DNA from: Thaumasiovibrio sp043421945
Lineage (GTDB): Bacteria; Pseudomonadota; Gammaproteobacteria; Enterobacterales; Vibrionaceae
Assembly (NCBI GenBank): GCA_043421945.1
Contig: JBHOGO010000027.1
Span: forward strand, 1-47,219
Direction: 5' to 3'
Length of the DNA: 47,219 bases
A program made the position numbers and the translations under genes. Below the pieces are notes generated by a model. It saw only the letters and a program-made list of their open reading frames with translations, searched no databases and was not told the DNA's origin. This document shows, one piece after another, positions 34,862 to 44,276 of this stretch; the stretch's first letter is position 1, and each line of letters opens with the position of its first letter.

Positions 34862-35735
34862 TGCGTTACTGCTTACTCCCTCGCTGGGGTGGCGCGACTA
34901 CCTCACGATGACCAAACCTAAAGTTGTCGCCATGCTATTGCTGACGGCTTTAGTCGGGATGTGTCTAGCGACAACGGGGTTACCGCCTTGGTCGGTGTTG
35001 GTGGTTGGCTTATTGGGGATCGGGTTTCAGTCAGCAGCAGCGGCAGTGTTTAATCATGTCCTTGATAGAAGAATCGATGCGCAAATGGCGAGGACTTATC
35101 ATCGTCCTTTAGCGAAGGGGCGGGTAGCAACGTCAAATGCCGTTATTTTCGGTGTCACCTTGATGGTGGTTGGTTTTGCACTGCTTTATAGCCTTAATGC
35201 TCTGACTGCTTGGTTAACGTTGGCGAGTTTAGTGGGCTATGCCGTGGTGTATACGGTATGGCTAAAGCATGCGACACCGCAAAATATTGTGATCGGTGGC
35301 CTTGCTGGTGCAGCGCCACCACTCCTTGGCTGGACAGCAGTGACTGGTGAGATCCATAGTTACGCTTTAATCTTGGTCATGCTGATTTTTACCTGGACGC
35401 CGCCGCATTTTTGGGCGCTGGCGATTCATCGTCGCGATGATTATGCCAAAGCGGGGGTGCCAATGCTTCCAGTGACCCATGGTATTGAATTCACGAAAAC
35501 GATGGTGTTGCTCTATACACTAATTCTTTTTGCGGTGGGCTTGCTACCTTGGCTGACAGGGATGAGTGGCCTGTTTTATCTTGTGGTTGCTGGTGGTGCT
35601 AACTTGGGATTTGTTTACTACGCAGTAGTGCTTAAGTACTTTGATAAACAAGGCCATGCGTGGGCGACGTTCAAGTTTTCAATTTGGCACCTTCTCGTGC
35701 TGTTTATTGCTTTGCTTGGTGACCACTACCTATAA
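34848..35735 (+). CDS. ctaB: Protoheme IX farnesyltransferase (heme O synthase)
   Basis: The UbiA-family prenyltransferase has 295 residues and about nine membrane spans. It adds a farnesyl group to heme B to make heme O, the substrate of CtaA. The Asp-rich motif NHVLDRRIDAQMARTYHRPL (about 68-87) and the second motif with HRRDDYAKAGVPMLP are intact. The start is the ATG at 34848, five bases after GGAGG, inside the end of ctaA. It is the last gene of the oxidase operon. A hairpin follows at 35804-35824. Confidence 0.96.
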   Translation: MAKSDALLLTPSLGWRDYLTMTKPKVVAMLLLTALVGMCLATTGLPPWSVLVVGLLGIGFQSAAAAVFNHVLDRRIDAQMARTYHRPLAKGRVATSNAVIFGVTLMVVGFALLYSLNALTAWLTLASLVGYAVVYTVWLKHATPQNIVIGGLAGAAPPLLGWTAVTGEIHSYALILVMLIFTWTPPHFWALAIHRRDDYAKAGVPMLPVTHGIEFTKTMVLLYTLILFAVGLLPWLTGMSGLFYLVVAGGANLGFVYYAVVLKYFDKQGHAWATFKFSIWHLLVLFIALLGDHYL

Positions 35736-35803
35736 ATCTGCAATCTCTAGCACCGTGTACCTTCTGCTAGGAAATATGGCGAGCAAGTAATTGAACGATG
35801 GTA

Positions 35804-35824
35804 AAGGGGAAGACTATTCCCCTT
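35804..35824 (+). terminator. Candidate terminator of the cox operon
   Basis: AAGGGGAA and TTCCCCTT form an 8-bp stem with a five-base loop, followed by CTTGTTGG. The T-run is weak, so termination efficiency is uncertain. It is the only hairpin I see between ctaB and the MATE gene. Confidence 0.5.
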
Positions 35825-35928
35825 CTTGTTGGCTTTCGTGCGTTTATTTTTTTATCAATACTTTTCTCTTCATCACATACCGCCCCTCATCAAGTACACT
35901 GGTCATTCCCATTAACTAGGATTGCCAA

Positions 35929-37272
35929 GTGTCTATTTTCTCAACGTTATTCAATCGAAAGCTACATCATCAGGTCTTTTTTTTAGCGCTACCAATGGTA
36001 CTTTCCAATATCTCTGTTCCCTTATTGGGGCTTGTGGATGCAGCGGTTATTGGGCACCTAGAGCATTCATGGTATCTGGGTGGTGTAGCGGTTGGTGGCA
36101 CAATGATCAGCGTAACATTCTGGTTACTGGGTTTTCTGCGAATGGCGACCACGGGGCTGAGTGCACAAGCATTTGGGGCGAAGGATCATACTCAGCAGGG
36201 GCGAGTATTACTGCAAGGACTGTGCATGGCATGGGGCTTTGCATTGTTGCTGCTGTTAGTACATAAGCCTATTGCAGATATTGTCATGCACTTTTCTGAC
36301 GCGAGTAGTGAGGTTAAACGTTATGCAGAACAATATTTTTCTATTCGTATCTGGGGAGCACCAGCAGCGCTGGCTAACTTAGTACTGATGGGGTGGCTAC
36401 TTGGGTTACAAAACGCCAAGGTCCCGATGTGGTTATTGATTATCACGAATGCAGCCAATATCGTTTTCGACCTGTTGTTTGTTCTTGGTTTCGAATGGAA
36501 AGTGCAAGGGGCGGCGGCGGCATCAGTGTTAGCTGATTTCACTGGCTTATTTATAGGAATGCGGTTTGCCTGGAAAGAGTGGCAGCGATTATCTCTTCCT
36601 CCTGTCTTTGTGCTTCTGCATGATGTCGTTCATGGGCTAGGGCGCTTTGTTCGCCTTAATCGTGATATTTTTCTGCGTAGCCTTTGTTTGCAAGCAGCCT
36701 TTACGTTTATGACTTTCCAAGGCGCGAGCTTAGGGGATGACATCGTAGCTGCTAATGCGGTTTTAATGAGTTTTCTGATGTTGATCTCGTTTGCTATGGA
36801 TGGATTCGCATACGCCATCGAAGCGATGGTTGGTAAAGCGGTAGGAGAAAAAAATCGTGAGCAACTGCTTAATGCGATGTGGGTTACGACATTCTGGAGT
36901 GCCGTTATAGCGCTCATTATTTCTCTCTTCTTTGGTATGCAAGGAGAGGTCATAATCCAATTCATTTCATCCATTGACGCTGTTCAGCAACAAGCGGCGA
37001 TTTATCTTCCGTGGTTGGTGGTGATGCCAATGGTTTCAATGTGGTGTTTCTTACTTGATGGCGTCTTTATTGGTGCAACACGGGGTAAAGAGATGCGCAA
37101 TAGTATGTTTTTGGCGAGCTGTACTTTCTTTATCGTATGGGGGTTAGCTGCTGACTTTGGTAACCATGCGTTATGGGCTGCAATGATTAGTTTTATGGCG
37201 ATGCGTGGTGTGACATTGGCAATAACATTTTGGAGGCAGTGGCGCTCAGGCTCTTTTTGGGTCCAGCATTAA
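35929..37272 (+). CDS. MATE family efflux transporter, DinF-like
   Basis: The membrane transporter has 447 residues and twelve predicted spans. MVLSNISVPLLGLVDAAVIGHLE near residues 22-44 is the typical DinF/NorM first-helix signature. Such proteins export cationic drugs or other small molecules using a sodium or proton gradient. The start is the GTG at 35929, seven bases after TAGGA. Unlike E. coli dinF it is not next to lexA, and I see no SOS box before it. It converges on nfuA, with a shared terminator at 37312-37345. Confidence 0.9.
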   Translation: MSIFSTLFNRKLHHQVFFLALPMVLSNISVPLLGLVDAAVIGHLEHSWYLGGVAVGGTMISVTFWLLGFLRMATTGLSAQAFGAKDHTQQGRVLLQGLCMAWGFALLLLLVHKPIADIVMHFSDASSEVKRYAEQYFSIRIWGAPAALANLVLMGWLLGLQNAKVPMWLLIITNAANIVFDLLFVLGFEWKVQGAAAASVLADFTGLFIGMRFAWKEWQRLSLPPVFVLLHDVVHGLGRFVRLNRDIFLRSLCLQAAFTFMTFQGASLGDDIVAANAVLMSFLMLISFAMDGFAYAIEAMVGKAVGEKNREQLLNAMWVTTFWSAVIALIISLFFGMQGEVIIQFISSIDAVQQQAAIYLPWLVVMPMVSMWCFLLDGVFIGATRGKEMRNSMFLASCTFFIVWGLAADFGNHALWAAMISFMAMRGVTLAITFWRQWRSGSFWVQH

Positions 37273-37311
37273 TGGGGTCAACGGCGTTAGTTTTCTTGGT
37301 CAGCCAAAATA

Positions 37312-37345
37312 AAAAGCACGGAGCCAATGGTTACTCCGTGCTTTT
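37312..37345. terminator. Bidirectional terminator, MATE gene and nfuA
   Basis: The 12-bp stem AAAAGCACGGAG with CTCCGTGCTTTT and its ten-base loop have T-runs at the 3' side on both strands. It lies 40 bp after the transporter stop and 39 bp after the nfuA stop. Confidence 0.9.
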
Positions 37346-37383
37346 CAACATGGCTATGAATCTTGCTATCTATAGCGCAAAAA

Positions 37384-37968
37384 TTAGTAGTAAGAGTGCT
37401 CACCACGAGCATGTTCAGTCACATCTCGAACGCCAGTGAGTTCACCTTCAAACAGAGCAAGAAGTTGCTTCTCGATACCTTCTTTCAATGTGACATCAAC
37501 CATTGAACAACCGTTACAGCCGCCGCCAAACTGTAGGATAGCGAGGCCTTCATCGGTGATTTCAACCACACGTACGTTTCCGCCATGACCCGCCAACTGT
37601 GGGTTCACTTCGGTTTGAATAATGTAGTCAACACGCTCAATTAGCGTCGCGTCGTCAGACACTTGGCGAACTTTCGCATTAGGCGCTTTTAGAGTGAGCT
37701 GGGAGCCCATTTTGTCGCTGACGAAATCAATTTCGGCATCTTCTAAAAATGGCAGGCTTGTTTCATCTAGAAAGGCTGAGAATAACTCGAAATCGATTTT
37801 CGTATCGGTTTCTTCAACCGCTTCTGGTGGGCAGTAAGAGACGCCACATTCAGCACTTTGTGTACCTGGATTGACAACGAAAACACGGATGTTAGTGCCT
37901 TCAGCCTGTTGCTCGAGTAGTTTACCAAAATGCGCTTGGGCATTTTCTGTGATAATGATCTGTGACAC
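37384..37968 (-). CDS. nfuA: Fe-S cluster carrier NfuA
   Basis: The protein has 194 residues. Residues 1-95 form a degenerate A-type scaffold domain, and 105-190 the Nfu domain with the cluster-binding pair CNGC (Cys151 and Cys154). NfuA binds a 4Fe-4S cluster between two subunits and delivers it to targets such as aconitase under oxidative or iron stress. The A-type domain retains two cysteines (Cys41 and Cys46). The gene stands 148 bp after comF on the same strand. I found no convincing IscR site upstream. Confidence 0.97.
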   Translation of the reverse strand: MSQIIITENAQAHFGKLLEQQAEGTNIRVFVVNPGTQSAECGVSYCPPEAVEETDTKIDFELFSAFLDETSLPFLEDAEIDFVSDKMGSQLTLKAPNAKVRQVSDDATLIERVDYIIQTEVNPQLAGHGGNVRVVEITDEGLAILQFGGGCNGCSMVDVTLKEGIEKQLLALFEGELTGVRDVTEHARGEHSYY

Positions 37969-38116
37969 GACGAATACCTGACTTTTCTAGTATGTTTTGT
38001 ACTCATTCTACTCCTAACTTTCTCATCTATCACCCCTAATTTTCTCAGGTTATTACGGGGCGCATCATTTATTTTTCAGTTTGCTCGGAGAGTATTAATG
38101 CTGACTTTACGGGCGC

Positions 38117-38797
38117 TTACGGTGAGGGTGTTCGGCACAGGCAATACACGTCGACGCGATCTACGTCTGTGTTTTTTAGTAGCGTTGCTAAAGTATTGGC
38201 GGTAGTCCCCGTGGTCACGACGTCATCAACAAGCGCGACATGATGAGGTAGCGGTGAGCGCTGATTGATCTTGAAGGCATTTCTTAGGTTTCTAAAACGC
38301 TCTCTTTTATTCAGTGATTGCTGCGGAGGTGTATGGCGCGTCCGAGTTATGACTTGTGAATCAACGGGGATATTAAGTTGCTTGCCAAGGGCGTTAGCTA
38401 GCACGGTGCTTTGGTTATAGCCTCGTTGCCAGCGTCTTTTCCAGTGCATGGGTACTGGGATAAGTCGCTCAGCAGGCTGGGTGATATTTTCAGCGAGCTG
38501 TTTGGCTAGGGGAGTGGCGAACCATGGCTGGCGTTGATATTTGAACCGTTTTATTAAAACATCAAAAGGAAATTGATAAGGCCCAATAGCGGTTAAAGTT
38601 TGCCACATTGGCGGCAACGTAATGCATTCTCCGCATGATGCAGGGCTCCCCTCTGCCGGCAGGCCACAGCGTTGGCAATGAGATACTCCTTCCCCCCAAG
38701 CTAAGCAATATTGGCAGCAGAAACTTTCTCCTGCGATGAGGGGTTGATGGCAAAGTTGGCATAAGCCACGCAGTTGTTTGAAGTTAAACCGTTGCAT
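38117..38797 (-). CDS. comF: ComF family phosphoribosyltransferase-like protein
   Basis: The protein has 226 residues. An N-terminal four-to-eight-Cys zinc ribbon (CQLC, CCQYC, CQRC and CGEC, residues 13-58) is followed by a PRTase fold with the PRPP loop VALVDDVVTTGTTANTLA near 187-204. ComF proteins are needed for natural transformation, probably in handling incoming single-stranded DNA. In E. coli (GntX/YhgH) the gene also lies between bioH and nfuA, the same context as here. It is divergent from bioH. The ATG start gives the expected N-terminus. Confidence 0.93.
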   Translation of the reverse strand: MQRFNFKQLRGLCQLCHQPLIAGESFCCQYCLAWGEGVSHCQRCGLPAEGSPASCGECITLPPMWQTLTAIGPYQFPFDVLIKRFKYQRQPWFATPLAKQLAENITQPAERLIPVPMHWKRRWQRGYNQSTVLANALGKQLNIPVDSQVITRTRHTPPQQSLNKRERFRNLRNAFKINQRSPLPHHVALVDDVVTTGTTANTLATLLKNTDVDRVDVYCLCRTPSP

Positions 38798-39060
38798 ACC
38801 TTTTATTTATATCCTTATTTTTCAGTGTTTTGTCGTTGTACTGCTTGGTCGATGTGCTATTTGGGCGCGGTGTCAGTGATGAAAAAGGAGGGGCGAGAGT
38901 ACCGAAGCAGAAAACACCTAAGTAGAGAGAAGAGAGTCTAAGTAGAAAGAGCCTAAGGGGCATATGCCTTCGTTTTGTGGGTTGGGATTGTTTCTCGGCT
39001 CAGTCTCACTTACCCTTTCTGCGTATTATCAGAACCTCTGCATCTTCAAAGGAAAAGTAA

Positions 39061-39837
39061 ATGACCACGGAATTTCAATGGCAAACAGAGGGGCAAGGCC
39101 CAGACCTCGTCCTTATTCATGGTTGGGGAATGAATGCTGCGGTATGGCAACATCTGCTCCCTCATCTGACACCTCATTATTGCGTTCATCTCATTGATTT
39201 ACCGGGTTATGGGCATAACCATCATCATGTTTTGGATGAGATCGACGATGTAGCTCACTTGCTCCTCAATGCGTTACCAAAAAATGCGGTATGGGTCGGC
39301 TGGTCGTTGGGGGGATTGGTGGCAAAGCGAGCTGCGTTGCTGCAACCGGAGAAAATGGCAGGGTTAGTGACGATTGCCAGTAGTCCATGCTTTGCTGAGC
39401 AAGAGGGATGGCGTGGAATTAAATCGGAAGTGTTGGTGGATTTTCAGTCTCAACTTGCTGCTGATTATCAAGCGCTTATTGAACGTTTCATGGCGTTGCA
39501 AGCGATGGGAAGCCGAAGCGCACGGCAAGATATTAAGCTATTAAAAAGTGCTGTGCTCGACTACCCACAACCGAATCCAGAAGCGCTAAGTAAAGGGTTA
39601 ACGTGGCTTTCTGACGTTGACCTTCGTCATGAACTGGGGGCTATTTCCATGCCGTGGTTACGTATGTATGGTCGATTAGATGGCTTAGTGCCCGTTAAGG
39701 TTGCCGCGGAACTCGATGCCTACCTCATTGATTCTCCTTCGGTAATTTTTAAAGCAGCATCCCATGCCCCCTTTATTTCTCACCCTGAAGAGTTTATGAC
39801 GGCACTTGTTGATTTTGTCGACAGTCATGTCAGTTAG
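39061..39837 (+). CDS. bioH: Pimeloyl-ACP methyl ester carboxylesterase BioH
   Basis: The alpha/beta hydrolase has 258 residues. It removes the methyl group from pimeloyl-ACP methyl ester, ending the synthesis of the biotin precursor. The nucleophile elbow GWSLGG places Ser82. The Asp in GRLDGLVP and the His in ASHAPF complete the triad. The oxyanion region GWGMNAAVW near 21-29 is typical. AAGGAAAAG precedes the ATG. The gene is divergent from comF. The other biotin genes are not in the window. Confidence 0.96.
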   Translation: MTTEFQWQTEGQGPDLVLIHGWGMNAAVWQHLLPHLTPHYCVHLIDLPGYGHNHHHVLDEIDDVAHLLLNALPKNAVWVGWSLGGLVAKRAALLQPEKMAGLVTIASSPCFAEQEGWRGIKSEVLVDFQSQLAADYQALIERFMALQAMGSRSARQDIKLLKSAVLDYPQPNPEALSKGLTWLSDVDLRHELGAISMPWLRMYGRLDGLVPVKVAAELDAYLIDSPSVIFKAASHAPFISHPEEFMTALVDFVDSHVS

Positions 39838-40091
39838 CGTGTACCAGCTGACAGTATGCTCTGTTGTGGTTTCACGCTTCACTCTAGCTTATTGTTTTGT
39901 GGCGTCTATCGCCCGAGACAGCATGCATCACTATGATGCGCCTGCTATTTGTTCAATTTGCGCTGCTATTTTCTACAGTTATTGGCATTACCTTTGCTTA
40001 TGTAAAAGCAATGTTGCAATTATTTGCTCAACTTATGAGCAGTGTTGCCGATAAACGGTAAGTACCACTTTGAATAAGGAGTATTGAGGCC

Positions 40092-40445
40092 ATGACGATA
40101 AGCTCAGTCAACGGATCTTCTGCGTCGTATACACCGTCGACAAATAATACCGCGCCAGCCACCAAAGCGGGAACGGGTGAGGTCAGTAAAACTGCTGAAA
40201 ACAAATTGCCCGACTCCGCTGAGTTGCAAAGAAAGGTCGCTGCGCTAGAAGCGGCTGATAAGGCGAAAGAGTCTGGTGAGGTAACGGGTAAGGAAGAAGG
40301 CAAAAATGTTAAATCCTTTACCTATGGTGCGTTAGGCATGGACCACCCAGACTCCGTCAAGGAGAATAAAGATAGCGCCTATACCGCAGGTCAGGTATTA
40401 AAAGCAGCTGGTACTATTGGTGGAATTATAGCATTGCTCATATAG
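40092..40445 (+). CDS. Orphan 117-aa protein with hydrophobic C-terminus
   Basis: I do not recognise a domain. The first 45 residues are Ser/Thr/Asn-rich and probably disordered. The middle (residues 46-90) is charged and helical (ELQRKVAALEAADKAKESGEV). The last 20 residues end in AGTIGGIIALLI, a possible tail anchor or membrane-inserting segment. There is no signal peptide. A GAGG and an AAGGAG lie close upstream of the ATG. It is followed 207 bp later by another orphan gene with a similarly disordered N-terminus. I believe short unannotated genes occur here in other Vibrionaceae, but that is memory. Confidence 0.65.
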   Translation: MTISSVNGSSASYTPSTNNTAPATKAGTGEVSKTAENKLPDSAELQRKVAALEAADKAKESGEVTGKEEGKNVKSFTYGALGMDHPDSVKENKDSAYTAGQVLKAAGTIGGIIALLI

Positions 40446-40652
40446 CGTGGTTTGAACAAGATGAGATGTCTTCGATGAACAAAGCGTATTGTCGTCGTGC
40501 ATTTAAAACACAATTTGGCTATACTTTATTCAGGTTATGCTGATATGGATGGAGCAGGTAGCGACGTCCATTTCATACTGGTGGGTGGTGGATACCATTT
40601 GCCTTTATCAGTGAACAGTAGAAGGACTGTCTTGAAATAAGTGAGTTGAAGG

Positions 40653-41111
40653 ATGATAGCTTCTCCGATGCTAACAGGCGCCCCAGTGATTGCGCCAACG
40701 GTGAATGTCCCCACTGAGCAGGTGGCGAGAGATAACCGTGTCCGAGAAAAGGTCGTTCCAGCCACGCAAATCACAGAAAGTGCTTCAGAAAAGGCATTAA
40801 GCAGCGAAGAAAAACAGCTCAAGAAGCCCTCTTGGGATCCAAGCGAACACCCAAATTATAATGATAGCCCTGTCAATCAATTCGACTTTCGAACGGATAG
40901 CGAACTCGATCGTCTGATTCATGTATTGTCGTCAGGGAGCTATTTTGATGATGATGCGTCAGGCTACACGATGCGTGTGAAATTGCCGAAAGATGTCTTT
41001 GAAAAGCTAGAGCAATACAGCGCCAGTAATCGAATAAAAGGCGTAGTGACCCATCACTATGCAACCTCGTCTGTCCCTAATCCCCCTGTGCAATATCTCG
41101 TTATTATTTAA
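40653..41111 (+). CDS. Conserved Vibrionaceae-type hypothetical protein
   Basis: The protein has 152 residues. The N-terminus (TGAPVIAPTVNVPTEQVARDNRVRE) and the WDPSEHPNYN segment look like a small Vibrionaceae family that I recall being labelled 'ATP-dependent Lon protease' in some records. There is no AAA+ or Lon peptidase motif here, so I reject that label. Residues 1-70 are likely disordered. From about 80 (DRLIHVLSSGSYFDDD, then YTMRVKLPKDVFEKLEQY) a compact domain is likely. The start is the ATG at 40653 with weak Shine-Dalgarno sequence (AAGTGAG). It converges on tex. Confidence 0.72.
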   Translation: MIASPMLTGAPVIAPTVNVPTEQVARDNRVREKVVPATQITESASEKALSSEEKQLKKPSWDPSEHPNYNDSPVNQFDFRTDSELDRLIHVLSSGSYFDDDASGYTMRVKLPKDVFEKLEQYSASNRIKGVVTHHYATSSVPNPPVQYLVII

Positions 41112-41213
41112 CGGTTCAAAGCAGTCAATTTTTCTAAAATAATAAGTTATTGGCTTTAATGCCGTGGCTGGCAATTATCACCAATCTCGCGGAAGGTACC
41201 ATTAAGCAGAAAA

Positions 41214-41246
41214 GCACACCCTATACTTTTATAGAACAGGGTGTGC
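41214..41246 (-). terminator. Terminator downstream of tex
   Basis: A 9-bp stem, GCACACCCT with AGGGTGTGC, encloses a 15-base loop that contains a second small stem (TATA/TATA). On the minus strand it is followed by TTTTCTGC. It lies 18 bp past the tex stop. Confidence 0.7.
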
Positions 41247-41263
41247 GTATTGGCTCTTAGTGT

Positions 41264-43636
41264 TTATCTTTTGGCTTTCTTGAATGCATCAGCCATTGCC
41301 CCGCCAAACGCATTGCCCATTGCGCTGTTATTGCCATTGCTGCTGCGATTGCTGTTATGGCTGCGGTTGTTATTATGATTGTTGCCATTGCCACGTGATG
41401 ACTTTGGTGATGAATCACTACGTGAATTTTGCGCACGCTCTTGACCCGGCTCATCAGATAAACGCATTGTCATTGCGATACGCTTGCGTCCCAGGTCGAC
41501 CTCCATCACTTTCACTTTGACGATGTCACCAGCTTTGACTACTTCACGCGGATCAGAAACAAACTTATCCGATAGTGCAGAGATGTGAACAAGGCCATCT
41601 TGGTGAACACCAATATCGACGAAAGCACCAAAGTTAGTCACGTTAGTGATGACACCCTCTAGAATCATGCCCGGAATGAGGTCTTTAACCTCGTTAACCC
41701 CTTCAGCAAAGGTGGCTGTTTTGAACTCAGGGCGAGGATCGCGCCCCGGCTTATCAAGTTCTGCCAGAATGTCATTAATGGTCGGTAGGCCGACGGTCTC
41801 TGACACAAACTCCCTCGGGTTGATAGCACGGATAAAATCACGGTTACCAATCAGCGCATCTAGAGATTTCTCGGCTTTTGTTGCCATGCTTTTGACCAGA
41901 GGATATGACTCTGGGTGAACCGCAGATGCATCCAGTGGGTTCTTACCCTGCATGATTCGTAGGAAGCCTGCACACTGCTCAAAGGCCTTTGGACCTAAGC
42001 GCGCGACCTTTTTGAGGGTCGTGCGGGCTTCGAAGCGGCCATGTTCATCGCGGTAGTTAACAATGTTCTGAGCTATGGTGGTATTCAGGCCTGCCACACG
42101 AGTTAGCAAAGGGGCTGATGCCGTGTTAACGTCGACACCGACGGCGTTTACACAGTCTTCAACAACCGCATCAAGGCGCTTGGCGAGTAGGCTCTGGCTT
42201 ACATCGTGTTGATATTGACCGACACCAATCGACTTAGGATCAATCTTCACTAGCTCAGCAAGTGGGTCTTGTAGGCGGCGTCCGATGGAGACCGCACCAC
42301 GCAGTGACACATCGAGGTTAGGAAATTCGTTTGCTGCCAACTCAGAGGCTGAATAAACAGAAGCACCTGCCTCACTGACCATAACGCTCTGAACTTTGAG
42401 GTTATTATCTTTCAGTAACTTCGCTACAAAGCTGTCTGTTTCTCGTGAGGCTGTACCGTTACCAATCGCAATCAGATCAACGCCATGCTTTTTAATTAGA
42501 GCAACGACTGTCGCTTCAGATTGAGCGACTTGGCGTTGTGGCTGATGAGGGTAGATCGTAGAAGTGTCGAGCACTTTGCCTGTGGCGTCAACAACTGCCA
42601 CCTTACAGCCGGTACGTAGCCCGGGGTCGAGAGCAAGTGTGCAGCGTGGGCCAGCAGGAGCAGCCATAAGCAGGTCTTTGAGGTTATCAGCGAAGACTTG
42701 CATTGCACCATCTTCAGCTTTATCACGAAGCGTGCTCATCAGCTCCGTTTCCATATGCAGGGCGATTTTAACGCGCCATGCCCAGCTGATCACCTGCTTA
42801 CGCCATGCGTCAGCAGGCGCGTTACCAAGGTTTACTTTGTAGTGGTCGGTGATGATCACTTCACAGTATGAACTCTTTGTTTTACTGTCAGTGTTGTCAT
42901 CATCACGACGTGGATCGGCATTCATGCTGATCTGTAGTATGCCTTCATTTCGGCCTCGGAACATCGCCAGCGCTCGGTGTGAAGGGACGCGGCTGAGGGC
43001 TTCATCATGTTCAAAGTAATCTTTAAACTTCGCACCAGCTTCTTCTTTTCCACTGACTACTCGCGCACTTATCTCTGCATTTTGTTGCAAATAGCCACGA
43101 ATTTTTTCTAGTAAAGCTGCATCTTCAGCAAAGCGTTCCATCAAGATAGCGCGAGCACCATCGAGGGCTGCTTTGCTGTCAGCAACGCCTTTTTCGCTAT
43201 CAATATAGACACTTGCTGCTGTTTCAGGGACTTGAGATGCATCTTGCCATAAGCTATCTGCGAGAGGTGCCAGTCCGGCCTCGATCGCGATTTGTCCTTT
43301 CGTTCGACGTTTCGGCTTATAGGGGAGATAGAGGTCTTCGAGGGTTGTTTTGCTGTCAGCGTTATTAATCGCTGCTTGAAGTTCTGGTGTGAGCTTACCT
43401 TGTTCGGTAATTGACTTTAAGATCACTTGGCGGCGATCTGCCATTTCACGTAAATAGCCTAATCGGCTTTCGAGATTACGAAGCTGGGTATCATCGAGTC
43501 CACCGGTCACTTCTTTACGGTAACGAGCGACAAACGGGACGGTATTGCCATCATCCAGTAAGGTAATTGCCGCATCAACTTGTTGCTGGCGGACATTCAA
43601 CTCCGTCGCAATTGCTTGAGAAATTGTGTTACTCAT
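41264..43636 (-). CDS. tex: Transcription accessory protein Tex
   Basis: The RNA-binding protein has 790 residues. The Tex N-terminal helical region (1-190), a YqgF/RNase H-like domain (about 330-460, CTLALDPGLRTGCKVAVVD), helix-hairpin-helix domains (about 500-570) and a C-terminal S1 domain (about 655-725, GMILEGVITNVTNFGAFVDIG) come in the standard order. Tex affects transcription and gene expression in many bacteria, with mechanism still debated. The tail after residue 730 is Asn/Ser-rich low-complexity sequence followed by a basic end (AFKKAKR). It is next to greB-ompR as in E. coli, but two extra genes intervene. Confidence 0.96.
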   Translation of the reverse strand: MSNTISQAIATELNVRQQQVDAAITLLDDGNTVPFVARYRKEVTGGLDDTQLRNLESRLGYLREMADRRQVILKSITEQGKLTPELQAAINNADSKTTLEDLYLPYKPKRRTKGQIAIEAGLAPLADSLWQDASQVPETAASVYIDSEKGVADSKAALDGARAILMERFAEDAALLEKIRGYLQQNAEISARVVSGKEEAGAKFKDYFEHDEALSRVPSHRALAMFRGRNEGILQISMNADPRRDDDNTDSKTKSSYCEVIITDHYKVNLGNAPADAWRKQVISWAWRVKIALHMETELMSTLRDKAEDGAMQVFADNLKDLLMAAPAGPRCTLALDPGLRTGCKVAVVDATGKVLDTSTIYPHQPQRQVAQSEATVVALIKKHGVDLIAIGNGTASRETDSFVAKLLKDNNLKVQSVMVSEAGASVYSASELAANEFPNLDVSLRGAVSIGRRLQDPLAELVKIDPKSIGVGQYQHDVSQSLLAKRLDAVVEDCVNAVGVDVNTASAPLLTRVAGLNTTIAQNIVNYRDEHGRFEARTTLKKVARLGPKAFEQCAGFLRIMQGKNPLDASAVHPESYPLVKSMATKAEKSLDALIGNRDFIRAINPREFVSETVGLPTINDILAELDKPGRDPRPEFKTATFAEGVNEVKDLIPGMILEGVITNVTNFGAFVDIGVHQDGLVHISALSDKFVSDPREVVKAGDIVKVKVMEVDLGRKRIAMTMRLSDEPGQERAQNSRSDSSPKSSRGNGNNHNNNRSHNSNRSSNGNNSAMGNAFGGAMADAFKKAKR

Positions 43637-43784
43637 CCATTGAATCTCTTTTTGATTTTAGGCAACTCATTCTACGGAGACACGCCTTAGTGGCAAGTCA
43701 TTCAAGAGTGAACGATGTTAAATTTTGGTGAGGTTCCCTATACTAGGGGCATGTAATACTGCAAACCCTATCGAGAATGCAAGA

Positions 43785-44228
43785 ATGAAAAAAAGACACA
43801 TGACGACATTGAGCGCTATTTTATTAGCGACGACCGCATTAGTTGGTTGTGTCACTACGAATGTTGATACTTCAGTCGTCGAGTATGGTGACAGTCAGCA
43901 ATCTGTCATGATGATGTTAGGGGAGCCGGGTAACCGACAACTCCACGGGCGCTACGAAGTCTTTCAATATTGTACGGTAGGTGCCGGTATTGGTGTGACA
44001 CGCTTTGATATGGTGTGGTTTTACAATGGTCATGTAACAGGCGTCAGTGATTACGAGCTGGGCGATGCAAGAGTCTGTGATCGCCATTACCGCACGGTTG
44101 ATTGGGATGCGGCGCCAGAAAGACCTGAGAAGGCGGATCGAATTATTGAGATTCGCGACACAAGAAAGAATGCTGACGTTGAAGTCTCCATTTCCACGAC
44201 GGACTCGGAGAATGAGCTCGGAGAGTGA
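43785..44228 (+). CDS. BamE/SmpA-like lipoprotein
   Basis: The protein has 147 residues when started at the ATG at 43785, which gives a basic signal peptide and the lipobox LVGC (Cys22). An upstream in-frame extension to 43725 would put a non-signal-like stretch first and is rejected. VEYGDSQQSVMMMLGEPGNRQLHGRYEVFQYC followed by WFYNGHVTGV resembles the BamE/SmpA fold (a helix that begins with G-x-V-x-x-x-LG-P, then beta strands). The charged C-terminal tail is likely disordered. The function is unknown. The gene converges on the LpxR-like gene. Confidence 0.72.
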   Translation: MKKRHMTTLSAILLATTALVGCVTTNVDTSVVEYGDSQQSVMMMLGEPGNRQLHGRYEVFQYCTVGAGIGVTRFDMVWFYNGHVTGVSDYELGDARVCDRHYRTVDWDAAPERPEKADRIIEIRDTRKNADVEVSISTTDSENELGE

Positions 44229-44276
44229 GTCTCTAGGTTGTTCTCTTTCTGTACGATAACAGAGAGTACTCCCTTT

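Noticed and set aside
35740..35928. SOS box before the DinF-like gene
   Set aside because: I looked because dinF is SOS-controlled in E. coli; no CTGT-N8-ACAG match is present.
35798..35986. Small gene between ctaB and the MATE gene
   Set aside because: It spans the hairpin at 35804-35824 and overlaps the MATE start; no supporting signal.
39806..40054. 82-aa gene overlapping the end of bioH
   Set aside because: It starts inside bioH, has no ribosome-binding site, and its composition resembles a random frame.
40653..41111. Lon protease
   Set aside because: No Walker motifs and no Ser-Lys peptidase domain; the protein is only 152 residues.
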